Assembly (NCBI RefSeq): GCF_030812335.1
Contig: NZ_JAUSSN010000008.1
Location: forward strand, 62,001 to 126,000
Reading direction: 5' to 3'
From: Pseudarthrobacter oxydans
GTDB lineage: Bacteria > Actinomycetota > Actinomycetes > Actinomycetales > Micrococcaceae
DNA length: 64,000 bases
Each line of letters opens with the position of its first letter. Within the stretch, counting starts at the first letter, position 1. The notes under the pieces are model-generated. The model saw only the letters and a list, made by a program, of their open reading frames with translations, made no database searches and had not been told where the DNA came from. This document shows positions 33,485 to 42,679 of the stretch, one piece after another. A program made the translations under genes and the position numbers.

Positions 33485-33530
33485 AATGTCAGGACAAACT
33501 ATTGACATGCGTGAGCTAAATCACCATGAT
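33485..33530 (+). promoter_or_regulatory. Promoter and operator of the sugar ABC operon
   Basis: AATGTC-AG-GACAAACTA lies at 33485-33501, the same core as the tautomerase operator. It runs directly into TTGACA (33502-33507), and CATGAT follows after 17 bases (33525-33530), a good -35/-10 pair. The operator therefore abuts the -35 box, consistent with repression by the same regulator as iolC. Confidence 0.65.
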
Positions 33531-33596
33531 CGAGGTAGGCATTATTCCGGCGGCTGCAAGGTAGCAGCCCGGAGCTGAAATCAAAGGAGATTCACG

Positions 33597-34592
33597 GTGG
33601 CTAAATTTTCCTGGCGCAAGGCGACCCTGGTGGCGGCGGTTGTGCCGATGCTGGCACTGAGTGCATGTTCAAGCACCGGCGGCAAGCCCGCGGATTCCGG
33701 CAATGCGGCCGGCGGCGGCCAGGTTGCCACGACGGAACGGATGAAAATCGCCCTGATCACCCACGCCCCCGCCGGCGATACGTTCTGGGACACCGTCCGG
33801 AAGGGTGCCGAGGAGGCGGCGGCGAAGGACAACGTCGAGCTGCTCTACACGGGCGATCCCGAGGCCGGCCGGCAGGCGCAGCTGATAGAGCAGGCAGTCG
33901 ACCAGAAGGTGGACGGCATCGCCGTGACGCTGGCTACACCTGACGCCCTGAAGGACGCCCTGAAGAAGGCCTCTGATGCGGGCATCCCGATTGTCAGCCT
34001 CAACGCCGGCGAATCGGTCGCCACCCAGCTCGGGGCTTTCACGCACTTCGGTTCCAACGAGCAGCTCGCCGGACAGGCCGTTGGTACCAAGCTGGCCGAC
34101 GGCGGGTTCAAGCACCCGGTCTGCGTGATCCAGGCGCAGGGGCACGTGGGCCTGGAAGCCCGGTGCGCCGGTGTGAAGACGAAGGTTCCCGGGACCGAGA
34201 TCCTGTACGTGAACGGCGCTGACATGACCTCGGTCGAGTCGACGGCTACCGCCAAGCTGCAGGCCTCCACGGATGCTGATGTCATCATCGGCCTGGGCGC
34301 TCCCATCACCCTGACGCTCCTGAAGTCCGTGTCGACCGCCGGGAGTGAGGCGAAGGTTGCCAGCTTCGACCTGAACAAGGAACTGGCGCAGAAGATCGCC
34401 GACGGCACGGTGCTGTTCACCGTGGATCAGCAGCCGTGGCTGCAGGGTTACAGCGCCGTTGACGCGCTGTGGCAGAACAAGCGCGGCGGATTCAATATCG
34501 GCGGCGGCCAGGCGGTCCTCACCGGTCCCGCAATCATCGACCAGTCCAATGCGGCCGACGTCCTGAAGTTCGCCGAGCAGGGTATCCGCTAA
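33597..34592 (+). CDS. Sugar ABC transporter substrate-binding lipoprotein
   Basis: This 331-residue periplasmic-binding-protein type 1 family member has a lipoprotein signal (VVPMLALSAC, Cys24). The fold opens with MKIALITHAPAGDTFWDTVR, then GAEEAAAKDNVELLYTGDPE and DQKVDGIAVTLATPDALKDA, as in ribose/inositol-binding proteins. The GTG start has AAAGGAG. It is first of a three-gene importer operon that shares an operator with iolC, so inositol or an inositol isomer is the likely cargo (inference). Confidence 0.88.
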   Translation: MAKFSWRKATLVAAVVPMLALSACSSTGGKPADSGNAAGGGQVATTERMKIALITHAPAGDTFWDTVRKGAEEAAAKDNVELLYTGDPEAGRQAQLIEQAVDQKVDGIAVTLATPDALKDALKKASDAGIPIVSLNAGESVATQLGAFTHFGSNEQLAGQAVGTKLADGGFKHPVCVIQAQGHVGLEARCAGVKTKVPGTEILYVNGADMTSVESTATAKLQASTDADVIIGLGAPITLTLLKSVSTAGSEAKVASFDLNKELAQKIADGTVLFTVDQQPWLQGYSAVDALWQNKRGGFNIGGGQAVLTGPAIIDQSNAADVLKFAEQGIR

Positions 34593-34645
34593 ATAGCCCG
34601 CTGGCCGGGCCGGTTCACGCCGGCCCGGCAGCAAGGAGATCTATC

Positions 34646-35695
34646 ATGACCATGACCCAGACCAAGCCAAAGTCACCGGCGCCCGATGAGCGCGTCGCCA
34701 AGCGCAGTCCGTTCCAGAAGCTGCTCGGACGTCCCGAGGTCGGTGCCCTGGTGGGCGCCATTGTCCTCTTCATCTTCTTCGCGTTGGTGTCCCCGACGTT
34801 TACCCAGCCGAACGCGCTGGCGACCATTCTGTACGGTTCCTCCACCATCGGGATCATGGCCGTGGGGGTCTCCCTGCTGATGATCGGCGGGGAATTCGAC
34901 CTCTCCACCGGTGTCGCGGTGATCACCTCGGCCCTGACGGCGTCGATGTTCAGCTGGTACTTCAGCACGAACGTCTGGGTCGGTGTGCTCCTGGCCCTGG
35001 TCGTGTCCCTGTCCATCGGCTACATCAACGGCTGGATCCTGATGAAGACCAAGCTGCCCTCCTTCATCGTGACCCTGGCGACCTTCCTGATGCTGACCGG
35101 CCTGAACCTGGGCCTGACCCGCCTGATCGGCGGCTCGGTATCCTCCCCGTCGATCTCCAATATGGACGGCTTCGCCTCGGCCCGGGCGGTGTTCGCCTCC
35201 TCGGTGACCATCGGCGGCGTCGACGTCAAGATCACCGTGTTCATCTGGTTCGCGCTCGTCGCGGTCGCGACCTGGGTGCTGATGCGGACCCGCGTGGGGA
35301 ACTGGATCTTCGCCGTCGGCGGCGACGCCAACGCGGCCCGCGCCGTGGGTGTCCCGGTCAAGGCCACCAAGATCGGCCTGTTCATGGGCGTCGGTTTCTG
35401 CGGCTGGATCCTGGGCATGCACAACCTCTTCGCCTTCGACACCGTGCAGTCCGGTGAAGGCGTGGGCAACGAATTCCTCTACATCATCGCCGCGGTCATC
35501 GGCGGCTGCCTCCTCACCGGCGGCTACGGCTCTGCCATCGGCGGCGCGATCGGCGCGTTCATCTTCGGCATGGCCAACAAGGGCATCGTCTACGCCCAGT
35601 GGAACCCGGACTGGTTCAAGTTCTTCCTGGGCCTGATGCTGCTGCTGGCCACCATCGTCAACCTCATCGTCAAGCGCCGCGCGGAACTCAAGTAA
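34646..35695 (+). CDS. Sugar ABC transporter permease
   Basis: This 349-residue RbsC-type permease has about eight or more membrane helices and family hallmarks: [40 protein letters not shown] and the EAA-like loop around [20 protein letters not shown]. It starts [20 protein letters not shown] with AAGGAG 8 bases upstream. It would form the channel with the ATPase encoded next. Confidence 0.92.
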   Translation: MTMTQTKPKSPAPDERVAKRSPFQKLLGRPEVGALVGAIVLFIFFALVSPTFTQPNALATILYGSSTIGIMAVGVSLLMIGGEFDLSTGVAVITSALTASMFSWYFSTNVWVGVLLALVVSLSIGYINGWILMKTKLPSFIVTLATFLMLTGLNLGLTRLIGGSVSSPSISNMDGFASARAVFASSVTIGGVDVKITVFIWFALVAVATWVLMRTRVGNWIFAVGGDANAARAVGVPVKATKIGLFMGVGFCGWILGMHNLFAFDTVQSGEGVGNEFLYIIAAVIGGCLLTGGYGSAIGGAIGAFIFGMANKGIVYAQWNPDWFKFFLGLMLLLATIVNLIVKRRAELK

Positions 35696-35711
35696 AGGGG
35701 CCCTGGAAGAA

Positions 35712-36626
35712 ATGAACGCTAAAGAAATCGACCAGCAAACGCTGCTCCAGAACGAAAAAGACCCCCTCACCCACACCCCTGTGCACCTGCTCTCCCTCGA
35801 GGGCGTCGGCAAGCACTACGGCAACATCATCGCCCTCTCCGACGTCACTATGGCCGTGGACAACGGCCGCGTCACCTGCGTCCTCGGCGACAACGGCGCC
35901 GGCAAATCCACCCTGATCAAGATCATCGCCGGCCTGCACCAGCACGACGCCGGTGTCCTGAACATCATGGGCGAGGAACGGAAATTCGATTCCCCCCGCG
36001 ACGCCCTGGACGCCGGCATCGCCACCGTCTACCAGGACCTCGCCGTCGTGCCCCTGATGCCGATCTGGCGGAACTTCTTCCTCGGCTCGGAGCTCACGTC
36101 CGGCTTCGGCCCGTTCAAGAGCATGGACGTCGACAAAATGAAGGAGATCACGCTCAAAGAACTTGCCGAAATGGGCATCGACCTCCGGGACGTGGAACAG
36201 CCCATCGGCCAGCTCTCCGGCGGTGAACGCCAGTGCGTCGCGATCGCCCGGGCCGTGTACTTCGGCGCGAAAGTCCTGATCCTGGACGAGCCCACCGCCG
36301 CGCTGGGCGTGAAGCAGTCCGGCGTCGTGCTTCGCTACATCCTGCAGGCCCGCGACCGCGGCCTCGGCGTCATCTTCATCACCCACAACCCGCACCACGC
36401 CTTCCCCGTCGGCGACCGGTTCCTGCTTCTCAAACGCGGCAAGTCCATCGGCTACTACGACAAGAAAGACATCACCCTCGACGAACTCACCGCCCAAATG
36501 GCCGGCGGCGCCGAACTCGCCGAACTCGCCCACGAACTCGAACAGCTCGGCGGCCACGGCGACATCGTCAAGGAAGTCCAGGGCGAAGTGGCCGAGGTGG
36601 CCCAGACCACCGGCAAGAGCTACTAG
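35712..36626 (+). CDS. Sugar ABC transporter ATP-binding protein
   Basis: This 304-residue protein contains one ATPase domain: Walker [14 protein letters not shown]-loop [15 protein letters not shown], signature LSGGERQC and Walker [13 protein letters not shown]. Ribose-type importers often have a fused double ATPase, whereas this single-domain form must act as a homodimer. A helical C-terminal tail ([20 protein letters not shown]) extends beyond the domain. It lies 16 bases after the permease gene. Confidence 0.92.
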   Translation: MNAKEIDQQTLLQNEKDPLTHTPVHLLSLEGVGKHYGNIIALSDVTMAVDNGRVTCVLGDNGAGKSTLIKIIAGLHQHDAGVLNIMGEERKFDSPRDALDAGIATVYQDLAVVPLMPIWRNFFLGSELTSGFGPFKSMDVDKMKEITLKELAEMGIDLRDVEQPIGQLSGGERQCVAIARAVYFGAKVLILDEPTAALGVKQSGVVLRYILQARDRGLGVIFITHNPHHAFPVGDRFLLLKRGKSIGYYDKKDITLDELTAQMAGGAELAELAHELEQLGGHGDIVKEVQGEVAEVAQTTGKSY

Positions 36627-36801
36627 CAGCCCGGGAGAGCGGGGCCCGCCCGACCGGGCACGGCCCTGCTCTTTCCTGCGCCGGCTTCCTGCGCCGGCTT
36701 CCAGCACGGGCTTCCTGCGCCGGCCGGGGCACGGCCTGGAAGCCGCGGCCCCGCACCGGCCCCACCCTCACACCGTTGTGAACAATTGAAAGGACGAGCC
36801 C
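36627..36801. other. Intergenic region with short direct repeats
   Basis: CTGCGCCGGCTTC occurs twice in tandem (36676-36702), with related CTTCCTGCGCCGG once more. The start of the region has GGGCCCGCCCGACCGGGCACGG-like self-complementary sequence. No promoter is obvious. AAAGGACGAG precedes the next ATG. Confidence 0.4.
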
Positions 36802-37932
36802 ATGACTTACCTTAAGCGGGACTCCGCCGACCTTCCCCTGCCCGTCCGGATCGGGCTCATCGGCTCGGGCTGGATGGGCGCCTTCCACGCCGAGAGCATC
36901 GCCCGCCGGGTCCCCGGCGCCGAGCTTTCGGCCATCGCTGACCCGAACGTGGAGTCCGCCGCGGCGCTGGCCTCCGTCCTGGGCACCGGCAAGGTGACAG
37001 CCGACGCCGCCGACATCCTGGCCGACCCGGAGATCGACGCCGTGATCATCGCAAGCCCGGCACGCTTCCACTCCACGCTGATCGCCCAGGCTGCTGCCGC
37101 CGGGAAACATGTGTTCTGCGAGAAGCCGGCCGGCCTGGGGCTCGACGAACTCGACAACTCCCTCTCCGCCGTGGAGGCCGCCGGCGTGCACTTCCAGATC
37201 GGCTTCAACCGCCGATACGCGGAGGACTTCCAGGCAGCCAAAAAGGACCTCGCCGCCGGCACGGTCGGGACGCCGCAACTGCTGCGCTCACTGACCCGGG
37301 ATCCGGGCACGGGAAGCATTCCAAACGCGGCCAGGGTCCCGGCCTGGACCGTCTTCCTGGAAACCCTGATCCACGACTTCGACACCCTGAACTGGTTCAA
37401 CGAAGGCGCTGAACCGGTGGAGGTCTACGCCATCGCCGATGCGCTGGTGGAACCCGGACTGCGCGACCAGGGCTTCCTGGACACGGCCGTCGTGACCATC
37501 CGCTACAGCAACGGTGCCATCGCGGTGGCTGAGGCCAACTTCAGCGCTCTTTACGGCTACGACATCCGCGGGGAAGTCTTCGGCTCCAAGGGCATGGTGC
37601 AGGCCGGGCGGGCCACGGAAACCGCGGCCCGCCGCTACACCGCCGACGGGATGTCGGCCGACACGCCGCGGCTTAACGTGGAGCTCTTCCGGCAGGCCTA
37701 CACGGACGAACTAGTCGACTTCGCCGATGCTGTGCGCGCCCGGCGGGACGGCCGCAGTGACGATACAGTGCCGGCGCCCGTGCCCTTCAGCCTCACGCCC
37801 GGCGCAGCCGACGCCCGGCGCGCGCTGGCCGTGGCGCTGGCCTGCATCGAATCGGTCAAACGCGGCACTCCGGTGGCCGTCAACACCGTCGCCGTCAACC
37901 CAGCCGCCGTCCACGGGACGGCGGTCCTCTGA
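36802..37932 (+). CDS. Gfo/Idh/MocA-family dehydrogenase (inositol region, paralogue 2)
   Basis: This 376-residue NAD(P)-dependent oxidoreductase has the Rossmann motif IGLIGSGWMGAFHAESIA, the EKP motif FCEKPAGLGLDEL, GFNRRYAEDF and the catalytic segment LETLIHDFDTLNWF. It probably oxidises an inositol isomer, inosose derivative or related sugar. It begins a tight three-gene unit: its TGA overlaps the next ATG by one base. Substrate assignment is by context only. Confidence 0.87.
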   Translation: MTYLKRDSADLPLPVRIGLIGSGWMGAFHAESIARRVPGAELSAIADPNVESAAALASVLGTGKVTADAADILADPEIDAVIIASPARFHSTLIAQAAAAGKHVFCEKPAGLGLDELDNSLSAVEAAGVHFQIGFNRRYAEDFQAAKKDLAAGTVGTPQLLRSLTRDPGTGSIPNAARVPAWTVFLETLIHDFDTLNWFNEGAEPVEVYAIADALVEPGLRDQGFLDTAVVTIRYSNGAIAVAEANFSALYGYDIRGEVFGSKGMVQAGRATETAARRYTADGMSADTPRLNVELFRQAYTDELVDFADAVRARRDGRSDDTVPAPVPFSLTPGAADARRALAVALACIESVKRGTPVAVNTVAVNPAAVHGTAVL

Positions 37933-38726
37933 TGCGCCTGGCTGTCTGCGCCGAGATGGTCTTCACCGAACTTCCGTTCACGGAACGGGTGCGCCGGATC
38001 CACGAGGCCGGCTTCGACGTCGAACTCTGGGATTCGCGGACCAAGGACATTGGCGCGCTCAAGGCCACCGGGGCCGTGTTTTCCTCCATGACGGGTTACA
38101 CCGCCGGCAGCCTGGTGGATCCCGACACGGCGGACGAGGTCGTGCGGACGGCGGAGTCGCTCATCCCGACAGCACTGGAGCTCGGTGTGAGCCGGATGGT
38201 GGTGCACCCGGCGGAACTCATTGACGGCCACGCCGCCCGCCCGGTCTACCGGACCAGCGGCCACATGTGGGCCACCGGGGCCAGGACCCTGGAACGGCTT
38301 GGCCGGCTCGGCGAGAAACACGGGGTGACGTTCTGCCTCGAGAACCTTAACACCATCCTCGACCACCCCGGCATCCCGCTGGCCCGTGCCAAGGACACCC
38401 TGGCGCTCGTGCAGGCCGCCGCGCACCCGAACGCCAGGCTCATGCTGGATCTGTACCACGCCCAAATGGGGGAGGGGAACCTGATCGAGCTCGTCCGGAG
38501 CTCCCTGCCGTACCTTGGCGAAATCCAGGTGGCGGATGTCCCGGGCCGCTGCGAACCCGGGACCGGGGAAATCAACTACGCTGCTGTCGCCCGGGCGCTT
38601 GCGGAGGCCGGCTACGACGGGACCGTGGGCATGGAAGCCTGGGCCAGCGGTGACAGCGACGTGGCCCTGGCGGCCTTCCGCGCGGCATTCACCGTACCCG
38701 CGCTCCACACGAAAGTTGAAGTATGA
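37932..38726 (+). CDS. Hydroxypyruvate-isomerase-like TIM barrel
   Basis: This 264-residue xylose-isomerase-like protein opens MRLAVCAEMVFTELPFTERV and has metal-site strands RMVVHPAELIDG, FCLENLNTILDHPG, ARLMLDLYHAQMGEGNLIEL, IQVADVPGRCEPGTGEINY and VGMEAWASGDSD. The EN, DLYH, H/D and E residues of Hyi-type isomerases are visible. It is likely to isomerise or epimerise a keto sugar or inosose made by the flanking dehydrogenases. It is coupled on both sides (1-base and 4-base overlaps). Confidence 0.85.
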   Translation: MRLAVCAEMVFTELPFTERVRRIHEAGFDVELWDSRTKDIGALKATGAVFSSMTGYTAGSLVDPDTADEVVRTAESLIPTALELGVSRMVVHPAELIDGHAARPVYRTSGHMWATGARTLERLGRLGEKHGVTFCLENLNTILDHPGIPLARAKDTLALVQAAAHPNARLMLDLYHAQMGEGNLIELVRSSLPYLGEIQVADVPGRCEPGTGEINYAAVARALAEAGYDGTVGMEAWASGDSDVALAAFRAAFTVPALHTKVEV

Positions 38727-39757
38727 AAGACGTCATTCTCGGACTGGTCGGGGTGGGGCGCATCGGCGTTATGCACGCCAACAACATCGCCGCGCTCAAT
38801 GGCGTCCTCCATCCCCAGGGCATCAACGTCCGGCTCCGGCTCACCGACGTCGCGGAAGACCACGCCCGGAGCATCGCCGCGGGGCTTGGTGCCGAGTTCC
38901 TGCCCTCGGTGGAGGCGCTCCTCGCGTCCGGGCTGGACGGACTCGTTATCGCCACCGGAACCGGGACCCACCCGGAGCTGATCAAAGCCGGGGTGGACAC
39001 CGGCATCCCGGTGTTCTGCGAGAAACCCGTCGCCCTGAACGTGGCGGACGCCCTGCCCGTGCTCGAGTACATCCGGGACCGGCACGGCGTCGTCCAGATC
39101 GGCCACCAGCGCCGGTTCGACGCCGGCTACCAGGAGGCCCGGCGTGCCTACCAGGCCGGGGAACTGGGCTGGATCCACTCGCTGCGCGCCGTCACCTGCG
39201 ATATGGCGCCGCCGCCGGTCGAGTTCCTGGCCAGTTCCGGCGGGCTGTTCCGGGACTGCTCGGTCCACGATTTTGACATCCTGCGCTGGCTCACCGGCCG
39301 GGAAATCGTCGAGGTCTACGCCCGGGGCTCCAACAACGGGGATCCGACAATCGGGGAAGCCGGCGACGTGGACACCGCCCTCGCGCTGGTGACGTTCGAC
39401 GACGGCACCGTGGGAACCGTCTCGGCCACCCGGTACAACGGGGCGGGCCACGACGTGCGGCTGGAAATCCAGGGCTCGCGGGGCTCGCTCATGGTCGGCC
39501 TCGACGACAAGACGGCCCTGGCCTCGGCCGAAGCCGGGGTCTCCTTCCCGGCCGGGGAACCGCACCGGACCTTCGCCGAGCGGTTCGAAACGGCCTACCG
39601 TTCCGAGATGGCCGCCTTCGTCGAGCTGATCCTGGGCCGCCGGGACAACCCCTGCACGCCGGAGGATGCCGTGGCCGCTTCCCGCGTGGCCGATGCCGCC
39701 CAGGAATCCCTCGCGACCGGCGTGCCGGTCCGCGTGGTGCAGACCGTGGCCGGCTGA
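38723..39757 (+). CDS. Gfo/Idh/MocA-family dehydrogenase (paralogue 3)
   Basis: This 344-residue oxidoreductase has GLVGVGRIGVMHANNIAALN, VFCEKPVALNVADA, IGHQRRFDAGYQEA and FRDCSVHDFDILRWLTGREI, typical of inositol/scyllo-inositol dehydrogenases. With iolG and paralogue 2 it gives the locus three such enzymes, which would suit several inositol stereoisomers. It overlaps the TIM-barrel gene by ATGA, and a strong terminator follows. Confidence 0.88.
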   Translation: MKDVILGLVGVGRIGVMHANNIAALNGVLHPQGINVRLRLTDVAEDHARSIAAGLGAEFLPSVEALLASGLDGLVIATGTGTHPELIKAGVDTGIPVFCEKPVALNVADALPVLEYIRDRHGVVQIGHQRRFDAGYQEARRAYQAGELGWIHSLRAVTCDMAPPPVEFLASSGGLFRDCSVHDFDILRWLTGREIVEVYARGSNNGDPTIGEAGDVDTALALVTFDDGTVGTVSATRYNGAGHDVRLEIQGSRGSLMVGLDDKTALASAEAGVSFPAGEPHRTFAERFETAYRSEMAAFVELILGRRDNPCTPEDAVAASRVADAAQESLATGVPVRVVQTVAG

Positions 39758-39810
39758 GTGGCCCGCTGAAAGGACGCTCCATCCCGGTTCCGTCACCGGG
39801 GTGGAGTTCC

Positions 39811-39856
39811 AAAAGAACCCCGGGGCCCAGTTCACAACGGCCCCGGGGTTTCTTTG
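39811..39856. terminator. Bidirectional terminator between inositol dehydrogenase and iolB
   Basis: AACCCCGGGGCC (39816-39827) pairs perfectly with GGCCCCGGGGTT (39839-39850). TTTCTTT follows on the plus strand and TTCTTTT on the minus strand, which suits the convergent genes on either side. Confidence 0.9.
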
Positions 39857-39907
39857 TCTGGCTGCGCGGTTTTCTCGTCTCCGCGGTCTTCCTGACGCGC
39901 GGTGCCC

Positions 39908-40804
39908 TCAGGCGCCGAAGGGCAGCCGCGGGTCCAGGTCCTGGCCTTCCCAGGTCTGGCGGATCCAGCCGTGGTGCGGGTCGTCGCTGATGAGCCAGTC
40001 GCGGACCGGGCCCGGGCCCGCCATCACGTTGAGGTAGTACATGTCGTAGCCCGGGGCCGCCATGGCCGGGCCGTGCCAGCCGTAGGGCACCAGGACGACG
40101 TCGCCGGTCCGCACCTCCGCGGAGACATCGATGGGCCGCTCGTCCGAGGCGTACACGCGCTGGTAGCCGATCGCGTCGTCGGTTCCCGGCCGGTCCGGAG
40201 CGCCGGGGGAGACCCGGGTCTCGAAGTAGTAGATCTCCTCGAGGCTGGTCTCGCCGTCCTTCTCCTCGTCGTGCTTGTGCGGGGGGTAGGAGGACCAGTT
40301 GCCGGCCGGGGTCAGGACCTCGCAGACGATGAAGCGGTCCGCTTCGAGCGCGGCGGGGGTCCCGAAATTATGGACCTGGCGGGAGCAGTTGCCGGCCCCG
40401 CGCAGTTCGACCGGAGTCTCCGCGGCCGTGATCAGGCGCGTCGGGTAGGAGGCCTTGGCCGGGGCGGTGGCCACGGCGACGCGTCCGCCGTCGGCCGAAC
40501 TTATGGTCACGGCCTTGCCGGTGCCCGTGTAGAGGACGTCGCTGGGGCCGCCGAAGACGTTCTCCCGGCCGGCCAGCCGGTACTCCGCGCCCTCGACGGA
40601 CACCGTGAAGGATCCGTTGAGCGGGATGACGATGCGTTCCTCGTCCGCGGCGGGAAGTTCGACGGCGGCGGCGGCCCCCAGGGTGGCGACCTTCAGCCCG
40701 GTGTGGGCCCAGCCGTCCACCGCCAGGGTGGAATCGGAGGTGCCCAGGGAGACGTCCCAGGTGCCTTGGGCGGCGGTGCCGAGCGGATAGACCCAGTTGG
40801 CCAT
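39908..40804 (-). CDS. iolB: 5-deoxy-glucuronate isomerase
   Basis: This 298-residue bicupin converts 5-deoxy-glucuronate to 2-deoxy-5-keto-gluconate, the step between IolD and IolC. The metal-site motif YPPHKHDEE (with E and the later VPYGWHGP His) is intact, and the C-terminus WIRQTWEGQDLDPRLPFGA is typical of IolB. It completes the pathway but lies apart from the main operon, on the opposite strand and 131 bases downstream of the GntR regulator gene. Confidence 0.94.
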   Translation of the reverse strand: MANWVYPLGTAAQGTWDVSLGTSDSTLAVDGWAHTGLKVATLGAAAAVELPAADEERIVIPLNGSFTVSVEGAEYRLAGRENVFGGPSDVLYTGTGKAVTISSADGGRVAVATAPAKASYPTRLITAAETPVELRGAGNCSRQVHNFGTPAALEADRFIVCEVLTPAGNWSSYPPHKHDEEKDGETSLEEIYYFETRVSPGAPDRPGTDDAIGYQRVYASDERPIDVSAEVRTGDVVLVPYGWHGPAMAAPGYDMYYLNVMAGPGPVRDWLISDDPHHGWIRQTWEGQDLDPRLPFGA

Positions 40805-40935
40805 GAGTTCTGCCTTTTCGTTGTCGCGCCGGAGGACGGCGCGGATGCTGACGTTGGTGGGGGCGGGGACGAGGCGCGCAGCGCCGGACGGGCACAGCCG
40901 ATCGGCAGGCGCCGTCGCCTGGGTGCTCTTGGCGC

Positions 40936-41691
40936 CTAGCGTTGGACGAGCGTCATTTCGAAGCTGTAGGAATCCGCACGGTAGACGTGGTGGCCGGTCT
41001 CCACCTGGCGGCCGGTGTCGTCGACGGCGGTGCGCTCCATGGTGACCAGGGCCGAGCCCGGGGTGGTTTCCAGCAGGGTCGCCTGGTAGTCGTTGGCGAT
41101 CATGGCGCCGATCCGCTGCGAGGCGAGCCGGAAGTTGACGCCGCCGTTGCGGAGGATCGCGTAAAGGCCTTGTGAGCCCAGGAGCGCCTCGTCGATGGGG
41201 GTGATGTCGTCGCGGACCCAGTTTTCCATCAGCGCCAGCGGTTTACCGCCGACCTTCCGGAGCCGGGTGAAGTGGTAGACCTTTGCGCCGGCGGGAATCT
41301 GGAGTGCAGTCCGGGTGGCGGCGTCGGCCTCGTCGTGGGAGAAGCTCAGCACGTCCGTGGTGGGCTTGCTCCCGTTGTTGCTGAGGTCGTCGAAGAGGCT
41401 GGAGAGTTCGAGGGGGCGCCGGACCTGGCTGGAGACCACCTGGGTGCCGACGCCACGCTTGCGCACCAGCAGGCCCGAGCGGACCAGTTCGTCCATCGCC
41501 TTGCGCATGGTGGGGCGGGAGAGGTTCAGCTGCGCGGCCAGGTCGATCTCGTTGTCGAGGCGGCTCCCCGGCGGAAGGATCCCCCCGTGGATCGCGGCCT
41601 CGATGCCCTGGACCACCTGGTGGTAGAGCGGCACGGGCGAAGACCGGTCGACGTTGAGATTTAGTTGATTCGCCACTTTTTGAATAGCCAC
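40936..41691 (-). CDS. GntR/HutC-family (UTRA) regulator, probable inositol repressor
   Basis: This 251-residue protein has an N-terminal GntR winged helix (VPLYHQVVQGIEAAIHGGIL, LAAQLNLSRPTMRKAMDELV, RKRGVGTQVV) and a C-terminal UTRA ligand domain (YHFTRLRKVGGKPLALMENW; RADSYSFEMTLVQR). It starts at GTG. It is encoded upstream of iolB, and a palindrome related to the iolC and ABC operators lies in its own upstream region, so it is the best candidate for the local regulator. The inducer, perhaps an inositol-derived intermediate, is inferred. Confidence 0.88.
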   Translation of the reverse strand: MAIQKVANQLNLNVDRSSPVPLYHQVVQGIEAAIHGGILPPGSRLDNEIDLAAQLNLSRPTMRKAMDELVRSGLLVRKRGVGTQVVSSQVRRPLELSSLFDDLSNNGSKPTTDVLSFSHDEADAATRTALQIPAGAKVYHFTRLRKVGGKPLALMENWVRDDITPIDEALLGSQGLYAILRNGGVNFRLASQRIGAMIANDYQATLLETTPGSALVTMERTAVDDTGRQVETGHHVYRADSYSFEMTLVQR

Positions 41692-41756
41692 TGTTGACGC
41701 GCTCCCTTGTGCCCGGGACCCGGGCCCAAGTCGGGCCGCCGGTCACGTTCTTAAGC

Positions 41757-41780
41757 GTATGTTCGCTTGATAGGACATAC
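41757..41780 (-). promoter_or_regulatory. Candidate autoregulatory palindrome of the GntR gene
   Basis: GTATGTTC (41757-41764) and GGACATAC (41773-41780) form an inverted repeat matching at 7 of 8 positions around 8 bases. The half-site resembles TATGTC/GACAAA of the iol operators, but the spacing differs (8 against 2), so identity of the regulator is uncertain. Confidence 0.4.
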
Positions 41781-41807
41781 TGCCTAAGTCCATGGTAGCA
41801 GGGGCGT

Positions 41808-42626
41808 TCAGGCCAGGGGAGAGCTGCGACACACCTCAATAAAGGCGCGGAACGGAGCCAGCCGTTCTTCGGCCGGGAGTTCCCGAGCCTCGGGGTGCCA
41901 CTGCACGGACGCCACCCAGCGCTCCGGGTCCTCCAGCGCCTCAACCGTCCCGTCCTCGGCAACGGCGGACACAACGAGCCCGTCGGCGACCCGGGCTACG
42001 GCCTGGTGATGGCCGGAGGCAATCTTAACCGAGACGGCTTCAACAGGGACACCGTCGCCAGGGCCACCGTCGCCAGTGCCGTCGAGGCCGGTACCGCCGT
42101 GTCTCTGGCCGCCGTACAAACCGGCAACCTTGCTTCCGGCCTGGACCGCGACCTCATGCCAGGCCCACGGGCCGGCCCCGCGTACCGGTTCGGCTTCCCG
42201 GTGCGCTACGGTCCCCGGATCCATGTCCTGGATCAGCGTTCCGCCATAGAGCACATTGAGCAGCTGGTGCCCGCGGCACACGCCGAGCACGGGCAGCCCG
42301 GCGTCGATCGACCGCCGCGCAATGGCCAGATCCAGCTCGTCCTGGGCGCGGCTGACGTCGTAGCAGGCGGCGCCGGGTTCCTCGCCGTAGAGCCGGGGGT
42401 CCAGGTCGCCGCCGCCCGGAAGGACGACGCCGTCGAGCGCCTCAAGCGGCTCCCCGGGGGCCGTGAGCAGCACCGGCTCGCCGCCGCCGTCGCGCACCAG
42501 TTCCACGATGTAATCGAAGAGCGCATTGGCCTCAGCCACCCGCGGATCCGGGTCAGTGGAGCTGCTGAGCCGGACGGGAATGCCGATGCGGGGCGGGGTG
42601 CTGCGGGTACGGGGCGGAATCTGCAT
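41808..42626 (-). CDS. Class I glutamine-amidotransferase-like hydrolase (PuuD type)
   Basis: This 272-residue protein of the gamma-glutamyl-GABA hydrolase family begins with RIGIPVRLSSSTDPD and has the nucleophile elbow VLGVCRGHQLLNVLYGG (catalytic Cys) plus the C-terminal His-Glu pair in SVQWHPEARELP. SGHHQAVARVADGL is also typical. A glycine/aspartate-rich insertion (about residues 176-190) lies before it. It lies 116 bases upstream of the GntR gene on the same strand. The substrate could be a gamma-glutamylated amine. Confidence 0.87.
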   Translation of the reverse strand: MQIPPRTRSTPPRIGIPVRLSSSTDPDPRVAEANALFDYIVELVRDGGGEPVLLTAPGEPLEALDGVVLPGGGDLDPRLYGEEPGAACYDVSRAQDELDLAIARRSIDAGLPVLGVCRGHQLLNVLYGGTLIQDMDPGTVAHREAEPVRGAGPWAWHEVAVQAGSKVAGLYGGQRHGGTGLDGTGDGGPGDGVPVEAVSVKIASGHHQAVARVADGLVVSAVAEDGTVEALEDPERWVASVQWHPEARELPAEERLAPFRAFIEVCRSSPLA

Positions 42627-42679
42627 GGTCCATTCTGCAACAGAACTTCCGCATCACACCGCAGGTCTAGGATGGCCGG

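Noticed and set aside
29983..36626. One continuous inositol operon through 36.6 kb
   Set aside because: The minus-strand MarR gene and the separate promoter at 33502 break it into at least two plus-strand units.
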